64,000 nucleotides of DNA from Stentor roeselii (lineage: Eukaryota > Ciliophora > Heterotrichea > Heterotrichida > Stentoridae): NCBI GenBank assembly GCA_006503475.1, contig RSEH01000095.1, positions 62,001-126,000 of the forward strand, read 5' to 3'. The position numbers were made by a program, and so were the translations under genes. Below the pieces are notes generated by a model. That model had not been told where the DNA came from. It did no database searches and worked only from the letters and a program-made list of their open reading frames with translations. This document shows positions 35,990 to 46,500 of this stretch, in pieces (positions within the stretch are counted from its first letter, which is position 1; each line of letters starts with the position of its first letter).

Positions 35990-37456
35990 ATGCTAAAACT
36001 CATAGAATCTATTCAAAACCTGCAGCAGTCAACTCAAGACCACCGCAAAAACTCTGATACTTTCCTTCAAGTGCTCAAAGAATGGGCCTTGACAGAAGAA
36101 CTTTACAGTAAAAATATCTCCAGACTTTCAATTCACCCAGGTTTGAGAGAAGATGGCTTTTCTTTTATCAGGCAATATTTGAGTCAAAAGGCAAGCAGAG
36201 CTCGAAGCTTATCTGAAAATATCTCAGCGAATGTCATTGAGTACTTTAAACAACTGTTGAATTCTCAGAGCACCCAGTTAAAAAACAGCAAAATTGACAG
36301 TCAAAAAATAATTGACTATATTCAGAAAAAGTGTAGTCTTGTTTCAGAAGCGATGAATAAGTATTTTATTACTTGTCGAAATTGTGAATCTGCTGCTTTT
36401 GACCTGGACAAAGAGCAGTCAACTCCGAAAAAAGAAAAACATTACCAAAAAATGCTGAGTATCAAAAAAGAAACTGATACTTACCTCGCTGCTTATCGTG
36501 CGGCAATAGAAAAATTTAACAACTCTCGAGAAAAAATCTCGAAATCTTTGCAAAAAGTTCTGGAATCTTATAAAAATCTTGACTTTGACAGGGTGAAAAG
36601 TTTAGAAGAATCTTTAGAAGTTATTGATGAGTTGTTGAAAAAAGACTGTCAAAGTCAACTTTTTCAGTCATTTGATAAAAAAATCGTGAAAAGTCAAATC
36701 GTGAACAAAGAGGAGTTCTTAGTCGAGCCTTTAGAAATTGAGACTTACGACGGAAGTCATCCTTTATTTCAAAACACAGGAACTACCGGGCCTCATTTTT
36801 CAGTATTGGAAAGTACAGGGGTGTCAAAAGGCACTCAAATCGCAGTTGAGGAGCTTTACAAGACTGAAATTGGAGAAATCGTGACAAAGGCCTGGAATGG
36901 TCAGGACCTTACCAGTGAAGACTACGTAAAATTCAACACTCGTCTAAGAGAAGCGACGGGTAGAAAGGTCTGGAGCTGGAGTATGAACTCTCGAAGAACC
37001 CAAGGAATCTTTAAAATCTCTGAAAACGGTTTCGGAAAAGTAGGAGAATTGATGCTTGCCGCTTTAAACGAATGCGAAAGGACTTCTGATATCCAAATCG
37101 CTAAAAATTGCATAATTCTTTCTCAGACTTTTTATAAGGAACAAGAAGGGCATAAGGTTTTTTTACAGTTGTGCATCATGGATCACACTCTTTGGAAAAA
37201 ACAAGAGTTCTGGGAAAAGGTCATTGATAATGCCATTCAAGAGGAACTTAAGAAAAGTGGTGATGAGACCGGGGATGATGTCTTGCAACATGAGAAACAG
37301 ATGGTCTTTTGCCAGCTGGTTAGCTTTGGAAATATTATCATGAGCTTTAAACTGCTTACCCAGGCTCTGAGTATTGTGGAGAAATATGCGGAGCTTTACA
37401 ATTTTACTAAAGAAGAAATTGAAGAAATCATGAACACTGTCCATGAAAGTCTTTAA
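35990..37456 (+). CDS. F-BAR-like protein with C-terminal KIAA0513/SBF2-type domain
   Basis: A 488-residue protein. Residues 1-230 resemble an F-BAR domain: helices with ALTEELYSKNISRLS (the FCH pattern 'E..YAK.L..L'), CESAAFDLDKEQ and YQKMLSIKKETDTYLAAYRA, suited to curved-membrane binding. Residues 290-485 resemble the domain shared by KIAA0513 and SBF2, with RKVWSW, FWEKVIDNAIQEELKK and HEKQMVFCQLVSFGNIIMSF matching its typical order. Together they suggest an endocytic or cortical membrane adaptor. F-BAR is the safer call, and the C-terminal match is from memory. It is the last gene of the tight plus-strand run. Confidence 0.7.
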   Translation: MLKLIESIQNLQQSTQDHRKNSDTFLQVLKEWALTEELYSKNISRLSIHPGLREDGFSFIRQYLSQKASRARSLSENISANVIEYFKQLLNSQSTQLKNSKIDSQKIIDYIQKKCSLVSEAMNKYFITCRNCESAAFDLDKEQSTPKKEKHYQKMLSIKKETDTYLAAYRAAIEKFNNSREKISKSLQKVLESYKNLDFDRVKSLEESLEVIDELLKKDCQSQLFQSFDKKIVKSQIVNKEEFLVEPLEIETYDGSHPLFQNTGTTGPHFSVLESTGVSKGTQIAVEELYKTEIGEIVTKAWNGQDLTSEDYVKFNTRLREATGRKVWSWSMNSRRTQGIFKISENGFGKVGELMLAALNECERTSDIQIAKNCIILSQTFYKEQEGHKVFLQLCIMDHTLWKKQEFWEKVIDNAIQEELKKSGDETGDDVLQHEKQMVFCQLVSFGNIIMSFKLLTQALSIVEKYAELYNFTKEEIEEIMNTVHESL

Positions 37457-37584
37457 CACATGTTTTCGGATAGTTAGGTTAATCGACTTGTTAGTTTGGA
37501 AAAGGTTGAAAAGGTTTTGAAGAAAGTTTTATTTAAATTCAAGAAATGAAATAGGGTGTTATCGGTATTCAAGCTTTAGTTATA

Positions 37585-38610
37585 ATGGAGAATAACAATG
37601 GAGCCAAGCTTCAGGTCTTAACTACTTCCAACAAGACCTCCAAATGGCTTACACCGAAGAACTTTCACCAAAAAATTTTCCAGGGTGCTAAAAATAACAC
37701 CCCAAGTCCTGTTCTTTTATTCAAGAAAAACCTGATGTCAAAGAAAATTCAAGTACTCCAGGAAATGGGCTTCGATTCACATATCACTTATAAGGTCAAG
37801 TCGGGAACCAATTCAAAGCAAAATCAGAAAAAAAAGTTCAATATCGGAATTTCCGACTTTTGGACTGAAAAAGATCGGGAAAAGTTTTTAAGAGAGCGAG
37901 GATATCAAGAAGCTTTTAATTCTATGAAAAAAAAAGCACTTATTAAAGACTTGGCACATGGTTCTTCTGTGAGAAGATACAACTTGCCTTATGTGACGAA
38001 CATGGATTCCCAAAAAAGAACTTCAATTTTCCAACAAACGACTGAAGGAGCTCAGGTAAAACCAAAGGCTAATAAAAATAACAGTCATTTACATAAAATC
38101 AGCACAAGTATCGACTTGGTGATCGATAAATGTGAAAGATTGACCCAGGAGATTGTCTCTAATGTTAAAAAAAGAAGTGTTATTGTTTCAGATTTTTCTG
38201 AAGGAATGAAAGAAAAACCAAAGACTACTAAAAATATTTGTTTTTCTTCACCTAAGGAAGAGAATTTCAATCAAGGTTTTGATTCTCTCAATGACAGGAG
38301 TCGCAGTTTAAAGGTTTTTGAATCTGATGGGATTAAAAAAAGTGCAGTTGTTAGACGGGCTACTGATGGATATAAGGAAAAAGCAATAATTACTAATCGT
38401 TTTTGCTTTTCATCGCCCGAAACAGGGAAAATGCATGATGGTATTGATTTGGTCATCAATAGATGTGAGGATCTTGTATCGGATAATTCGAAATTTAAGG
38501 CCATTGGAAATCAAATTGTCAAGGACTTGAGAAACTGTGTTGAACCCTTTAGGGTTAAGAGGAGAAGTTCATTTATGAATAAAAAAGTTGAATCATTTAA
38601 TGATTCTTAA
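37585..38610 (+). CDS. Tandem paralogue A with three internal modules
   Basis: A 341-residue basic protein. The core (about 50-140) has KIQVLQEMGFDS, GISDFWTEKDREKFLRERGY and EAFNSMKKK, all shared with the gene at 39157. After it come three roughly 50-residue modules (144-195, 196-249, 251-305), each starting K(R/K)(T/S)...V/I and ending (I/F)D(L/S)xIxxCExL. The paralogue has only one. No known family and no cysteine or metal pattern. It may be a structural or cytoskeletal protein that varies by module copy number. Confidence 0.75.
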   Translation: MENNNGAKLQVLTTSNKTSKWLTPKNFHQKIFQGAKNNTPSPVLLFKKNLMSKKIQVLQEMGFDSHITYKVKSGTNSKQNQKKKFNIGISDFWTEKDREKFLRERGYQEAFNSMKKKALIKDLAHGSSVRRYNLPYVTNMDSQKRTSIFQQTTEGAQVKPKANKNNSHLHKISTSIDLVIDKCERLTQEIVSNVKKRSVIVSDFSEGMKEKPKTTKNICFSSPKEENFNQGFDSLNDRSRSLKVFESDGIKKSAVVRRATDGYKEKAIITNRFCFSSPETGKMHDGIDLVINRCEDLVSDNSKFKAIGNQIVKDLRNCVEPFRVKRRSSFMNKKVESFNDS

Positions 38611-39156
38611 AATTTTGATTAGGTTAATAGTTCATTTTAATATTTTTGGTTTTATTCATATTCAGTCAATTATCTTTGAGTTTAAGAACTTCGGCTAATT
38701 TAGGGCTTCATGGTTTTTTTAATAGAAAATAAGCTTTTATCTAACTTCAAGGAAATTTAAATTATATCCTAAGTTTTTCAGGTTGACTACTAATACAATA
38801 TTTATTTTAATGTTGGTAAAGAATAGTATGAAATTTTTGAAAATGAATAAATAATCCTCTGTTATAAAATATTTCTCTGATGATATCATCATATCATCTC
38901 TCAAATCAGAATAATAACTTCAAAAATAAATTATTCTCATAAATTACAATAAGAGTGAACCATTAACACTAATTATTCACTATCAACAAATTAATAAAAA
39001 ATTTACTAAAACCTAAAATTTACACCTGAAATTCTTCTGTAACATCAAATCAGCTCAAACTATCATTAAAAATTAACCTTAATCAACCCAAATCTATTAA
39101 AATATAATCCCTAATCAAAACTCTTATTCTACCCCATATTTCCAATAAAACTTATA
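38611..39156. other. Intergenic region between tandem paralogues
   Basis: No gene seen. The first third is T+G-rich and the last third A+C-rich on the plus strand, showing both the downstream and the upstream composition of plus-strand genes in one spacer. Confidence 0.55.
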
Positions 39157-39897
39157 ATGATAATCTCTAAAAGAAACAAGTTAAAACTCCTGACAGTTCC
39201 ATCAAAAAAAGTCTCATCAAACCTCTTCAAAGCGAACTCTCTAAATTCACATCAATCACCAGCTGAATTTTTCAATGAAACCCATTCAGAAGACGCATTA
39301 AGTCCATCAAACATCCTAAAAAAACGTTCAATATCAAAGAAAATCCACATCCTTCAAGAAATGGGTTTCGGTTCTCTAATCAATTCAAAAGTCGATTCAG
39401 GAACTTCAATTGACCAGTCTTCCCGAAAGTTCAGCATCGGAATTTCCGACTTTTGGACAGGAAAAAGCCTTCAAAAGTTTCTCAGAGAACAAGGATATCG
39501 AGAAGCTTTTGACTCACTAAAAAAAAAAGAACTTATCAGTGACTTGAATCGAGTTTCTTCCTTGAGAAGGCCGAGCCTTCCACATGTCATGGACTCGAAT
39601 ATCAGAAAAAGAAGTGTTGTTGTTAGGCAATCTTTTATGGGAAATACGGAAAAAGTAAGACCTGCTAAAAGTATTTGTTTTTCTTCTCGAAACGCAGAAA
39701 AAATCAATGAAGGAATTGATTTTATGATTGATAAATGTGATGATTTTGTTAAGGATAGCTTGAAACTCAAAGCTTTTAGTCAGAAAATCGTGAAAGATTT
39801 GAAAAATTGTACTGAATCCAGGGAAAAAATCAAGAGAAAAGTCACCAGGCATGAAAAAAATATGATTGCAGCTATAGCTTATTCTATGGCTTCTTAA
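39157..39897 (+). CDS. Tandem paralogue B with a single internal module
   Basis: A 246-residue paralogue of the gene at 37585-38610. Shared core: KIHILQEMGFGS, FSIGISDFWTGKS and KFLREQGYREAFDSLKKK. The stretch GGAATTTCCGACTTTTGGAC is identical at DNA level in the two genes. A single module (about 150-200: KRSVVVRQ...KSICFSSR...GIDFMIDKCDDFVKD) is followed by IVKDLKNC, also present at the end of paralogue A. Function unknown. Confidence 0.75.
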   Translation: MIISKRNKLKLLTVPSKKVSSNLFKANSLNSHQSPAEFFNETHSEDALSPSNILKKRSISKKIHILQEMGFGSLINSKVDSGTSIDQSSRKFSIGISDFWTGKSLQKFLREQGYREAFDSLKKKELISDLNRVSSLRRPSLPHVMDSNIRKRSVVVRQSFMGNTEKVRPAKSICFSSRNAEKINEGIDFMIDKCDDFVKDSLKLKAFSQKIVKDLKNCTESREKIKRKVTRHEKNMIAAIAYSMAS

Positions 39898-40153
39898 TAA
39901 TGTTTTAATGTTAAAATTTTATACGAAATGTAGAAATTTCAGTTTTTTCTTCTTTGAAAATAATAAGTCAAAGTTCATTTCATTACTTTAAACCAAGAAA
40001 GATTTTAAAAAAATCAGATTTTCATAAAAAACACAATTCAAGATTTTTATCTAAGCCTTAATATCCCCTAAAACTTAATATCTTTAAACAACCCTCTAAA
40101 CATATTCTCCAAATCTTCAAACCAAATCTATCTCCAAACAATCTCCGATAAAA

Positions 40154-41686
40154 ATGAAGCCAAAACTAAAACTCCAGATAAACACAAAAGAGTTGAAACC
40201 ACGTATCTCTCTGGACTCCCACACTCCAAAACACAAACACTCAACATCATCAATAACAAGTACAACAATAAACAAGATCCCAGGTACAACCCGAGCAAAG
40301 CCGACATTTTCAAGTTTTTTAAGTCCAAACGCATCAAAGTCTTCCTTGAAATCAAAGCACGTCCATTCAGCAAGTCAACAATTTCTAATGCCTCAAAAGT
40401 TTCCAATAAGCCCTCAAAACTCAAGACTTATAAAACTTCCTAAATCCGACCTGCTGGAAGACATTTCAAACTGGAAAGTCAAAATTTTCCCGTTATCTCC
40501 AGAGCAGGTAATGGTTGACTTCCGTTCATATCTCAGTAGTTTCGAAGAAACCGAGATTGAAAGTTTCCCAGAAGTTTTTTATATCGGCCTGGGTGTTAAC
40601 AAATCGAGACCTGGAGGAAAAAATCATGGATTCGATGACGATGAAGGGGACTACAGGGTGATCATAGGAGACCACCTGGCTTACAGATATGAAATTCTGT
40701 CAATGCTGGGAAGTGGAAGTTTCGGAAAAGTGCTAAAAGTCGCTGATCACAAAGAAAACCAAGAATTTGCAGTAAAAATCATAAAAAACAAGCCAAGGTT
40801 CAACGAGCAGGCAAGAGAAGAGGTCCAGATCCTGGAGTACTTAAAAAACCGAAATTTTGATAACTCTTTCAACGTGATTCACCTTCTCGACTCTTTTCAG
40901 TTCCGTGGGCATACTTGTCTCAAGTTCGAGCTGCTGGGGATGAACTTGTATCAATATCTGAAAGTCAACAACTTTCAAGGCTGCCCTTCAGCACTGCTGA
41001 AAAGATTTTCAGTTCAGATCCTTCAAGCCTTGAGACTGATGGACCGGTTTAAAGTGATTCATTGTGACTTGAAGCCTGAAAACATCCTTATGCAAGGCCC
41101 TGAGTCTTTAGATGTGAAAGTGATTGACTTCGGTTCAGCGGTTTTTTATGAGAAAAGAATTTACACTTATATTCAAAGCAGGTACTACAGGGCACCTGAA
41201 GTCATCCTCGGCCTTGACTACTCGACGGCTATTGACATGTGGAGCTTTGGATGCATTTTAGCTGAATTGGCTACTGGAAGGCCAACCTTTGCAGGAGAAA
41301 GCGAAGCTGAACAGATTCAATGCATGATGGAAGTCTTGGGACCACCACCTTTAAAGGTCATTAACAAAGCCTCTAGAAAAAATTTGTACTTTGAAATGGA
41401 CGGCAAACCTAAAGTCATTCCGAATTCAAAGGGGCGGAAAAGAGTCTGTGGAAGTAAAAAACTTAGAGATGTTGTTAAAGGTGCTGATGAAACTCTTTTA
41501 GATCTTATTTCTGCGTGTTTCGAATGGGACCAACTTAAAAGGATCTCACCTGATGAAGCACTTTTGCATCCTTGGCTCAATGAAAATTTACAGACTCAGT
41601 TCAGGTTTAAACATGGAAAAACCCAGAGTGAAGCTGTGTTGAAACCTGGAAAGTTATTTACTATTAGAGAAAGCTATTTAGCATAA
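40154..41686 (+). CDS. Class 2 DYRK protein kinase
   Basis: A 510-residue dual-specificity tyrosine-regulated kinase. The N-terminal 95 residues are basic and disordered. An NAPA-like segment follows (LSPEQVMVDFRSYLSSFEET), then the DH box DDDEGDYRVIIGDHLAYRYE that marks class 2 DYRKs. In the kinase domain (about 178-478), the Gly loop is GSGSFGKV, the Lys is in FAVKIIKNK, the catalytic loop is HCDLKPENIL, the metal motif is DFGSA, and the activation loop YTYIQSRYYRAPE holds the autophosphorylated Tyr. All catalytic residues are present. It probably acts on Ser/Thr in cytoplasmic or cytoskeletal targets. Only 5 bp separate its stop from the next start. Confidence 0.95.
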   Translation: MKPKLKLQINTKELKPRISLDSHTPKHKHSTSSITSTTINKIPGTTRAKPTFSSFLSPNASKSSLKSKHVHSASQQFLMPQKFPISPQNSRLIKLPKSDLLEDISNWKVKIFPLSPEQVMVDFRSYLSSFEETEIESFPEVFYIGLGVNKSRPGGKNHGFDDDEGDYRVIIGDHLAYRYEILSMLGSGSFGKVLKVADHKENQEFAVKIIKNKPRFNEQAREEVQILEYLKNRNFDNSFNVIHLLDSFQFRGHTCLKFELLGMNLYQYLKVNNFQGCPSALLKRFSVQILQALRLMDRFKVIHCDLKPENILMQGPESLDVKVIDFGSAVFYEKRIYTYIQSRYYRAPEVILGLDYSTAIDMWSFGCILAELATGRPTFAGESEAEQIQCMMEVLGPPPLKVINKASRKNLYFEMDGKPKVIPNSKGRKRVCGSKKLRDVVKGADETLLDLISACFEWDQLKRISPDEALLHPWLNENLQTQFRFKHGKTQSEAVLKPGKLFTIRESYLA

Positions 41687-41691
41687 TATAA

Positions 41692-41982
41692 ATGGTTAAG
41701 AATAAACCTAAACAACATGCTGTCAAGTTTGATCCTGATGAAAGGAATGCCTTTTTGAAAAAGTTTTGTGGAAAAAGTGCAAAAAAGACCAGGGAAAAAA
41801 AAGCTGCCAAGGAAAAAAAAGGAAGGAAGGGAAAAGGGTTGAGTAAAGTTGTGAAAAATGGAAGAAAAGATGATGGGAATCTTGGGATTAGGGAAAAACA
41901 AGGAAAAGTTATTGAGTATCATGATACTGATAGAGTTAATAATGTTCAAGTTACGATAACGACAACTTATAGCGATTCTTAA
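41692..41982 (+). CDS. RRP17/NOL12-like nucleolar protein
   Basis: A 96-residue basic protein. VKFDPDERNAFLKKFCGKSA matches the N-terminal signature of the RRP17/NOL12 family (FDxxxRxxFLxGFxKRK), and VIEYHDTDRVNNVQVTITTT matches the typical C-terminal YxxxxxxTTVTV segment. The middle is Lys/Arg-rich. Family members act in the nucleolus in 5' processing of 5.8S/25S rRNA. It is shorter than animal NOL12 (about 213) and yeast Rrp17. The start follows the kinase stop after 5 bp, and the gene converges on the poly(A) polymerase gene. Confidence 0.7.
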   Translation: MVKNKPKQHAVKFDPDERNAFLKKFCGKSAKKTREKKAAKEKKGRKGKGLSKVVKNGRKDDGNLGIREKQGKVIEYHDTDRVNNVQVTITTTYSDS

Positions 41983-42003
41983 TTTGGTGTATATTAAATA
42001 AAA

Positions 42004-43305
42004 TTACCTATTAAACTTCTTGAAAATTTGCTTCAAAGTAGGCCGTCTCTTGCCTTTAGCCCTGATTTCCTTGATCCTTGCATGAGCCTGTGCGAATTCC
42101 TCAATAACCTCCTTAATCTTGAAAGAGCTCCTAGTTGTATTATTGTTCCTATTAGTCGGGTCAATAGTGACAGCATGTTCATTAGCCGAGGCATTATCGA
42201 GTACAAAAAGACTTCCCCTATTGACGACATTGACCCCAAAGACCTTGGGATTGAACTTATTTCCAAAAAAGTCCAAAAAGTACTCAAGTTGTTCCGCATA
42301 ATCATTAGGAACAGTCTTCATGCTATTAAGCGATGCAGTGATCCACAAAATAAGACTATAAGAGCTCAATCCGCCTACATTTCCCTTACCATGATAACTC
42401 GAGTTAAGTCCAACCGAATACAAAAAGTTCTTCAAAACCATCGTCAAATACCTCACACTTGGAAACAAAATAAGCAAATCCTTCGTAAAAGAAATCGCTT
42501 GAAAGCCCTGATGAGCACATTCAAAAGTCTCAACAAAAGAAACATCCACCAGTCCAGGACTAGGAATTCCGGAAAAGCACTGCAAATCAACCTGCACCTT
42601 AATCACTGGAATCCTTGCCGTGAGTATCGCATTAGAAGACTGAACAAAAGGCAGCAATTTTAAACTATTGCTTAAAGTCAAACAAGCTGTATGAAGCAAT
42701 TGCCTGTTGTGAATATCGACCCCGATGACGCCCAGGTCGATATCAGAGGACTCAATAGCGAGTCCAGTCGCATAGGAGCCGAAAAGTCTGATGCATCCTC
42801 CGACTTGTTCAGCGACGACATACTCGATTCTTTGTAGCATCAAGTAAATGAACTGGAACTTGTCCTGGACCTTTCTCGCTGTATTGTCCCCGTATTTTAA
42901 AATTTCCAAGTGAAGACTCTCTGTTTCTACCTGCAGTGAATGACCTGCACTTAAAGGTGGAAAATCACAGTCGTTTGTAAGTCGTGGGGGGTTTATTTGC
43001 GCACGGTCCCAGTAGTCTGAAGGCCTTTTTCCTCGAGTTGGCTTTTTCTTGCTTGACTTGGAACCACGACTTGGGTTTGGATGTTTTGGTTTTGAATACT
43101 TTTGTGAAGGGAACACTTCCCGTTTTCCCTTCTTTTGCGAAAATGTTGAATTTTCTGTGGAGTCGATGTTTGAGGAGACTAATTGGCTTTCCTGGGAATT
43201 GTATATGGATGAAAAGATCTTTTTGATTAAACTTTCGCAGACTTGCTTCGTGGCTTCCTTGGTCAGCTGGTCTTGAGTGAGGTTTAACAATTGCAGATCT
43301 TTCAT
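42004..43305 (-). CDS. Non-canonical poly(A) polymerase, TRF4/PAPD5 type
   Basis: A 433-residue nucleotidyltransferase. The palm motif GSYATGLAIESSDIDLGVIG holds the GS and the DxD metal pair, and the third Asp is in IPVIKVQVDLQC. The PAP-associated central part contains LTMVLKNFLYSVGLN and GGLSSYSLILWITASL, the nucleotide-recognition pattern of TRF4/5 and PAPD5/7. The C-terminal part ends in a basic KGKRRPTLKQIFKKF. The N-terminal 110 residues are Lys/Ser-rich. Enzymes of this type oligoadenylate RNAs for nuclear surveillance (TRAMP) or stabilise mRNAs. Confidence 0.92.
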   Translation of the reverse strand: MKDLQLLNLTQDQLTKEATKQVCESLIKKIFSSIYNSQESQLVSSNIDSTENSTFSQKKGKREVFPSQKYSKPKHPNPSRGSKSSKKKPTRGKRPSDYWDRAQINPPRLTNDCDFPPLSAGHSLQVETESLHLEILKYGDNTARKVQDKFQFIYLMLQRIEYVVAEQVGGCIRLFGSYATGLAIESSDIDLGVIGVDIHNRQLLHTACLTLSNSLKLLPFVQSSNAILTARIPVIKVQVDLQCFSGIPSPGLVDVSFVETFECAHQGFQAISFTKDLLILFPSVRYLTMVLKNFLYSVGLNSSYHGKGNVGGLSSYSLILWITASLNSMKTVPNDYAEQLEYFLDFFGNKFNPKVFGVNVVNRGSLFVLDNASANEHAVTIDPTNRNNNTTRSSFKIKEVIEEFAQAHARIKEIRAKGKRRPTLKQIFKKFNR

Positions 43306-43502
43306 CTTGAACCAACAAGAGTCCTTAATAATTGGATGGGATATTAGCTAAGATGGTAGGATGTGGAAAAGGGCTTTAATGATATAAGAAGTGAAATTAT
43401 TGAGTTTTTTTTTGAATTTCAGGGTTTTTAGAGAGTTTTTTTATGATTTTTGGGTTTTTTTGAAAAGGTTGTGGGATTTAAGGATTTATAGTTTAGTGAA
43501 TG

Positions 43503-46500
43503 TTATTTTTTTAGTTCTATCATAGCAGTTCTGATCTTTTCAGCCTCTTCTGCTTCTGGCTTTTTACCTTCTTCGATCTCACGGAGTCGCTTTATTAGAA
43601 GACCTGTCATTGTTGAAAGTCGCTTGATTGGTATGCTGAGTTTGTATCTTTGATCAGCGAGGACTCCAGGTTCAAACAAATCTTTTTCTTCACTTTGAGG
43701 AGTCAGATCAAGGCCTGACTTTAAATTTGCCTTCGAAGAACCTTTCTTAATATCTTTAGCAGGTTCGAATCCACTCAGATCTGACTTGAATCCACTTGAA
43801 ATGTTGTTAAAACTCTGGAATTCGTCTTCAATTCCATCGAAAAAGTTGATGAAACCTTTTTCTTTTGGTTTGAAGTCACTTATTTCTTGATTTTTTGAAT
43901 GGTTTTCATTTAAATCTGAAAGTTCGCGACCTTGTTTGAATGATTTGCTGTCCTTGTTGAAATCGATTTGTTTTGGCTTGAAACTTGTTTCGGGTTTGTT
44001 TAATCTTGATGAGAAATCGCTTAGGTCTTCTTTTTGGTTGTATTCAAATTTACTTCGGTTTGACTCTAGGGTGTTTTTTTTGTCTCCTGCTGCAAAGCCA
44101 CTTAGATCTTTTGGAGTCAAATCAAGCAAGTTGCTATTTTCTATTTTATGAACCACAGCCGGTTTAACATTCTGAGTTTTTTCATCCTTATTTCTATTAA
44201 TTGCTTTGATTTCCTTTTTTTCAGACAAAAAAGAAGAATTTGATGAATCATCTTCACTATCATTATTTTTTTTATTCAAAGTATTTTTAACAAATTTTTC
44301 AGGAGTTGGGCTGAAAAAAGAATTTTCTTCTTTTTTTTCAGGAAAAAACTCATCATCTTGATAAAATTTTTCTCCTTTTTTCTTAATTGGACTAAAATCC
44401 TGTTCAAAATCTTGAAGCAGAGTTTGTTTCTTTGAGTCCTTTTTGATGAGCTCTTTTGATTCAGGGCTTATTGGAAAAGGGTCGATTTGGACAGGAAAAA
44501 TAGGAGTAGCTCTAGAACTGATGTTATTTGAAAGCTTTTTTAGTTCCGCTGGAGGTGAAACAACTGAAGGTTTTAATAATGGTAAAGGATTTTCTGATTT
44601 ATCTTCACTGGATTCACTTGAAAGGTCTTGCTCAGAAAATTCAATTTTTATTGGGTTGATCACTGGAGAGTCGAATTCGAAGAGAGCTGATTTATTTTGG
44701 TCTTCATTATTTGATCCTGTCCATTGGTGAGCTAAGGCATAAACACTTGGTTTTGAAGAGGGACTTTTTTCTTCATTTAAAGGAAGATTTTTAGCTGGCT
44801 GGGAAAAATCATAGACCTCTGAATGAGAAAGGCTGTTTTTTTCTTTTTCTTGGTTAGGTTTAGGACTTTCTTCAAGGTCAATCAGCATTTTTTTTTCATA
44901 TTTCCCTTTTTTTCCCTTTTTTTCTTTTTTCTCCTTTTTCTCTTTTTTAGGTTTTTTTCTGGATTTTTTTTCTTTTTTTGGTTTTTTCGGTACTTTTTCC
45001 TCTTCATACAAGTTTTGATTCACCACTTCTGACTCCTTTTTAATCGAAGCTTCTGCTGGAAAAATAGTAGCAGAACTAACTTTAAGATCATCAATTTTAA
45101 CAGTACTCTCTTTTTTTTCCTTGCTATCACATTCAGTTTGCATAATAATACTTTCCGCATGAATTTTCGCTTTTTTCGTCCTAATACTAAAGCTTTTTTC
45201 AAGCCTTTTCTTATTTTTTTTCTGTAACTTAATCGCCTGATTTCTATTATTAATGATTTTATCCAAGTTCTTTACTTTACTAAGTTTTTTCCTGCAAAAC
45301 CATTCCTGAAAGAGATAAACAATAGACCCTACGAACTTGATACTGTAAATAATAGTGATGATAGCCATAGTGACATAAAGATAATACATTCCAGTATCAT
45401 TCGAAGTAGCCATGACAAGCGCGTAGTACCCGACATTGCTGACGACCCACAAGATGACCCACCTAGTCCTATGATGTTCGTACTCGTCAGTCCTTTTGCG
45501 CTCTTCAGTGGTGGGGAAGTCAGGGCGGCTTCCCCAGGTGACTTCATGAATGTTGCAAACAGCGTAGATGTTAAGCACATTGATGAAGGTAGGGTAGGCA
45601 CAGATATAGTGAAACATGTATTTAAGCAAAGTCGCTATCGAGAAATGAAGAGTGCTTCCCACGACGAAACAAAGAAGAACTGCGATAAATGCGTAAAAAA
45701 CCCAGTCTGGGTATTTTGTGAGGTTTAAAGAGTAAAGAGTGGTCATGATGCTGATGAAGATAAAAGCTGTGAATGCTATGTAGATCCATTTCATGTAAGT
45801 CTCGATGCGTTCTGGCTTTGTGCCGTAACTCATGATCACGATCATGACGAGTAAAAACATGTAAAACTGCATCACTATGTTCCCTGGGTCATAAGCTAAA
45901 GAACGGTTCAATCCTATAGCTGTTCTAATCGAAATTGAAATGAATAAGTAAAGAGAAGCAACAATTATCCAGTTGTTTATAACACTAAGCATTATATAAC
46001 TGAGCTGAAAAGTAAAAATCACTTTTCTGAACCAGCTGTGATTTGTTCTAATCAACTTTGAATAATTTTTAAATAAATGGTAAATTCCAAAAAATGTGCC
46101 ATTTATCCATCTTCGTCGTTGATACATAAGAACTGGAAAGGACTCAGGAACATCTGTATCAGCAGTCGCTTCTCTTACAAAGCGAAACAAGTAATTAGAC
46201 TGTTTCTGAGTAAAAATCGCATAAGACAACATTCTATCTCCAGTCAAATAAATATTCGCATTAACCAAGTTCAATTTTTCTGGATAAAGAATCGATAAAA
46301 AATAATTACTCCACAAGGGCTCGCCTTGCAAGGCATCCCAACGATAAGCTGAAAACGTTGAAGGCAGATAAGTGATAAGCCCAGTGACACTTTCAAAGGT
46401 CCTTTCAAAAATCCCGTTTAACTTGTACTCAACCACCTGGTACCCAATAAGTCTATCAAAAATAGTTCTTTGTAAAGGTCTTAACTCTCCAGTGCACCCT

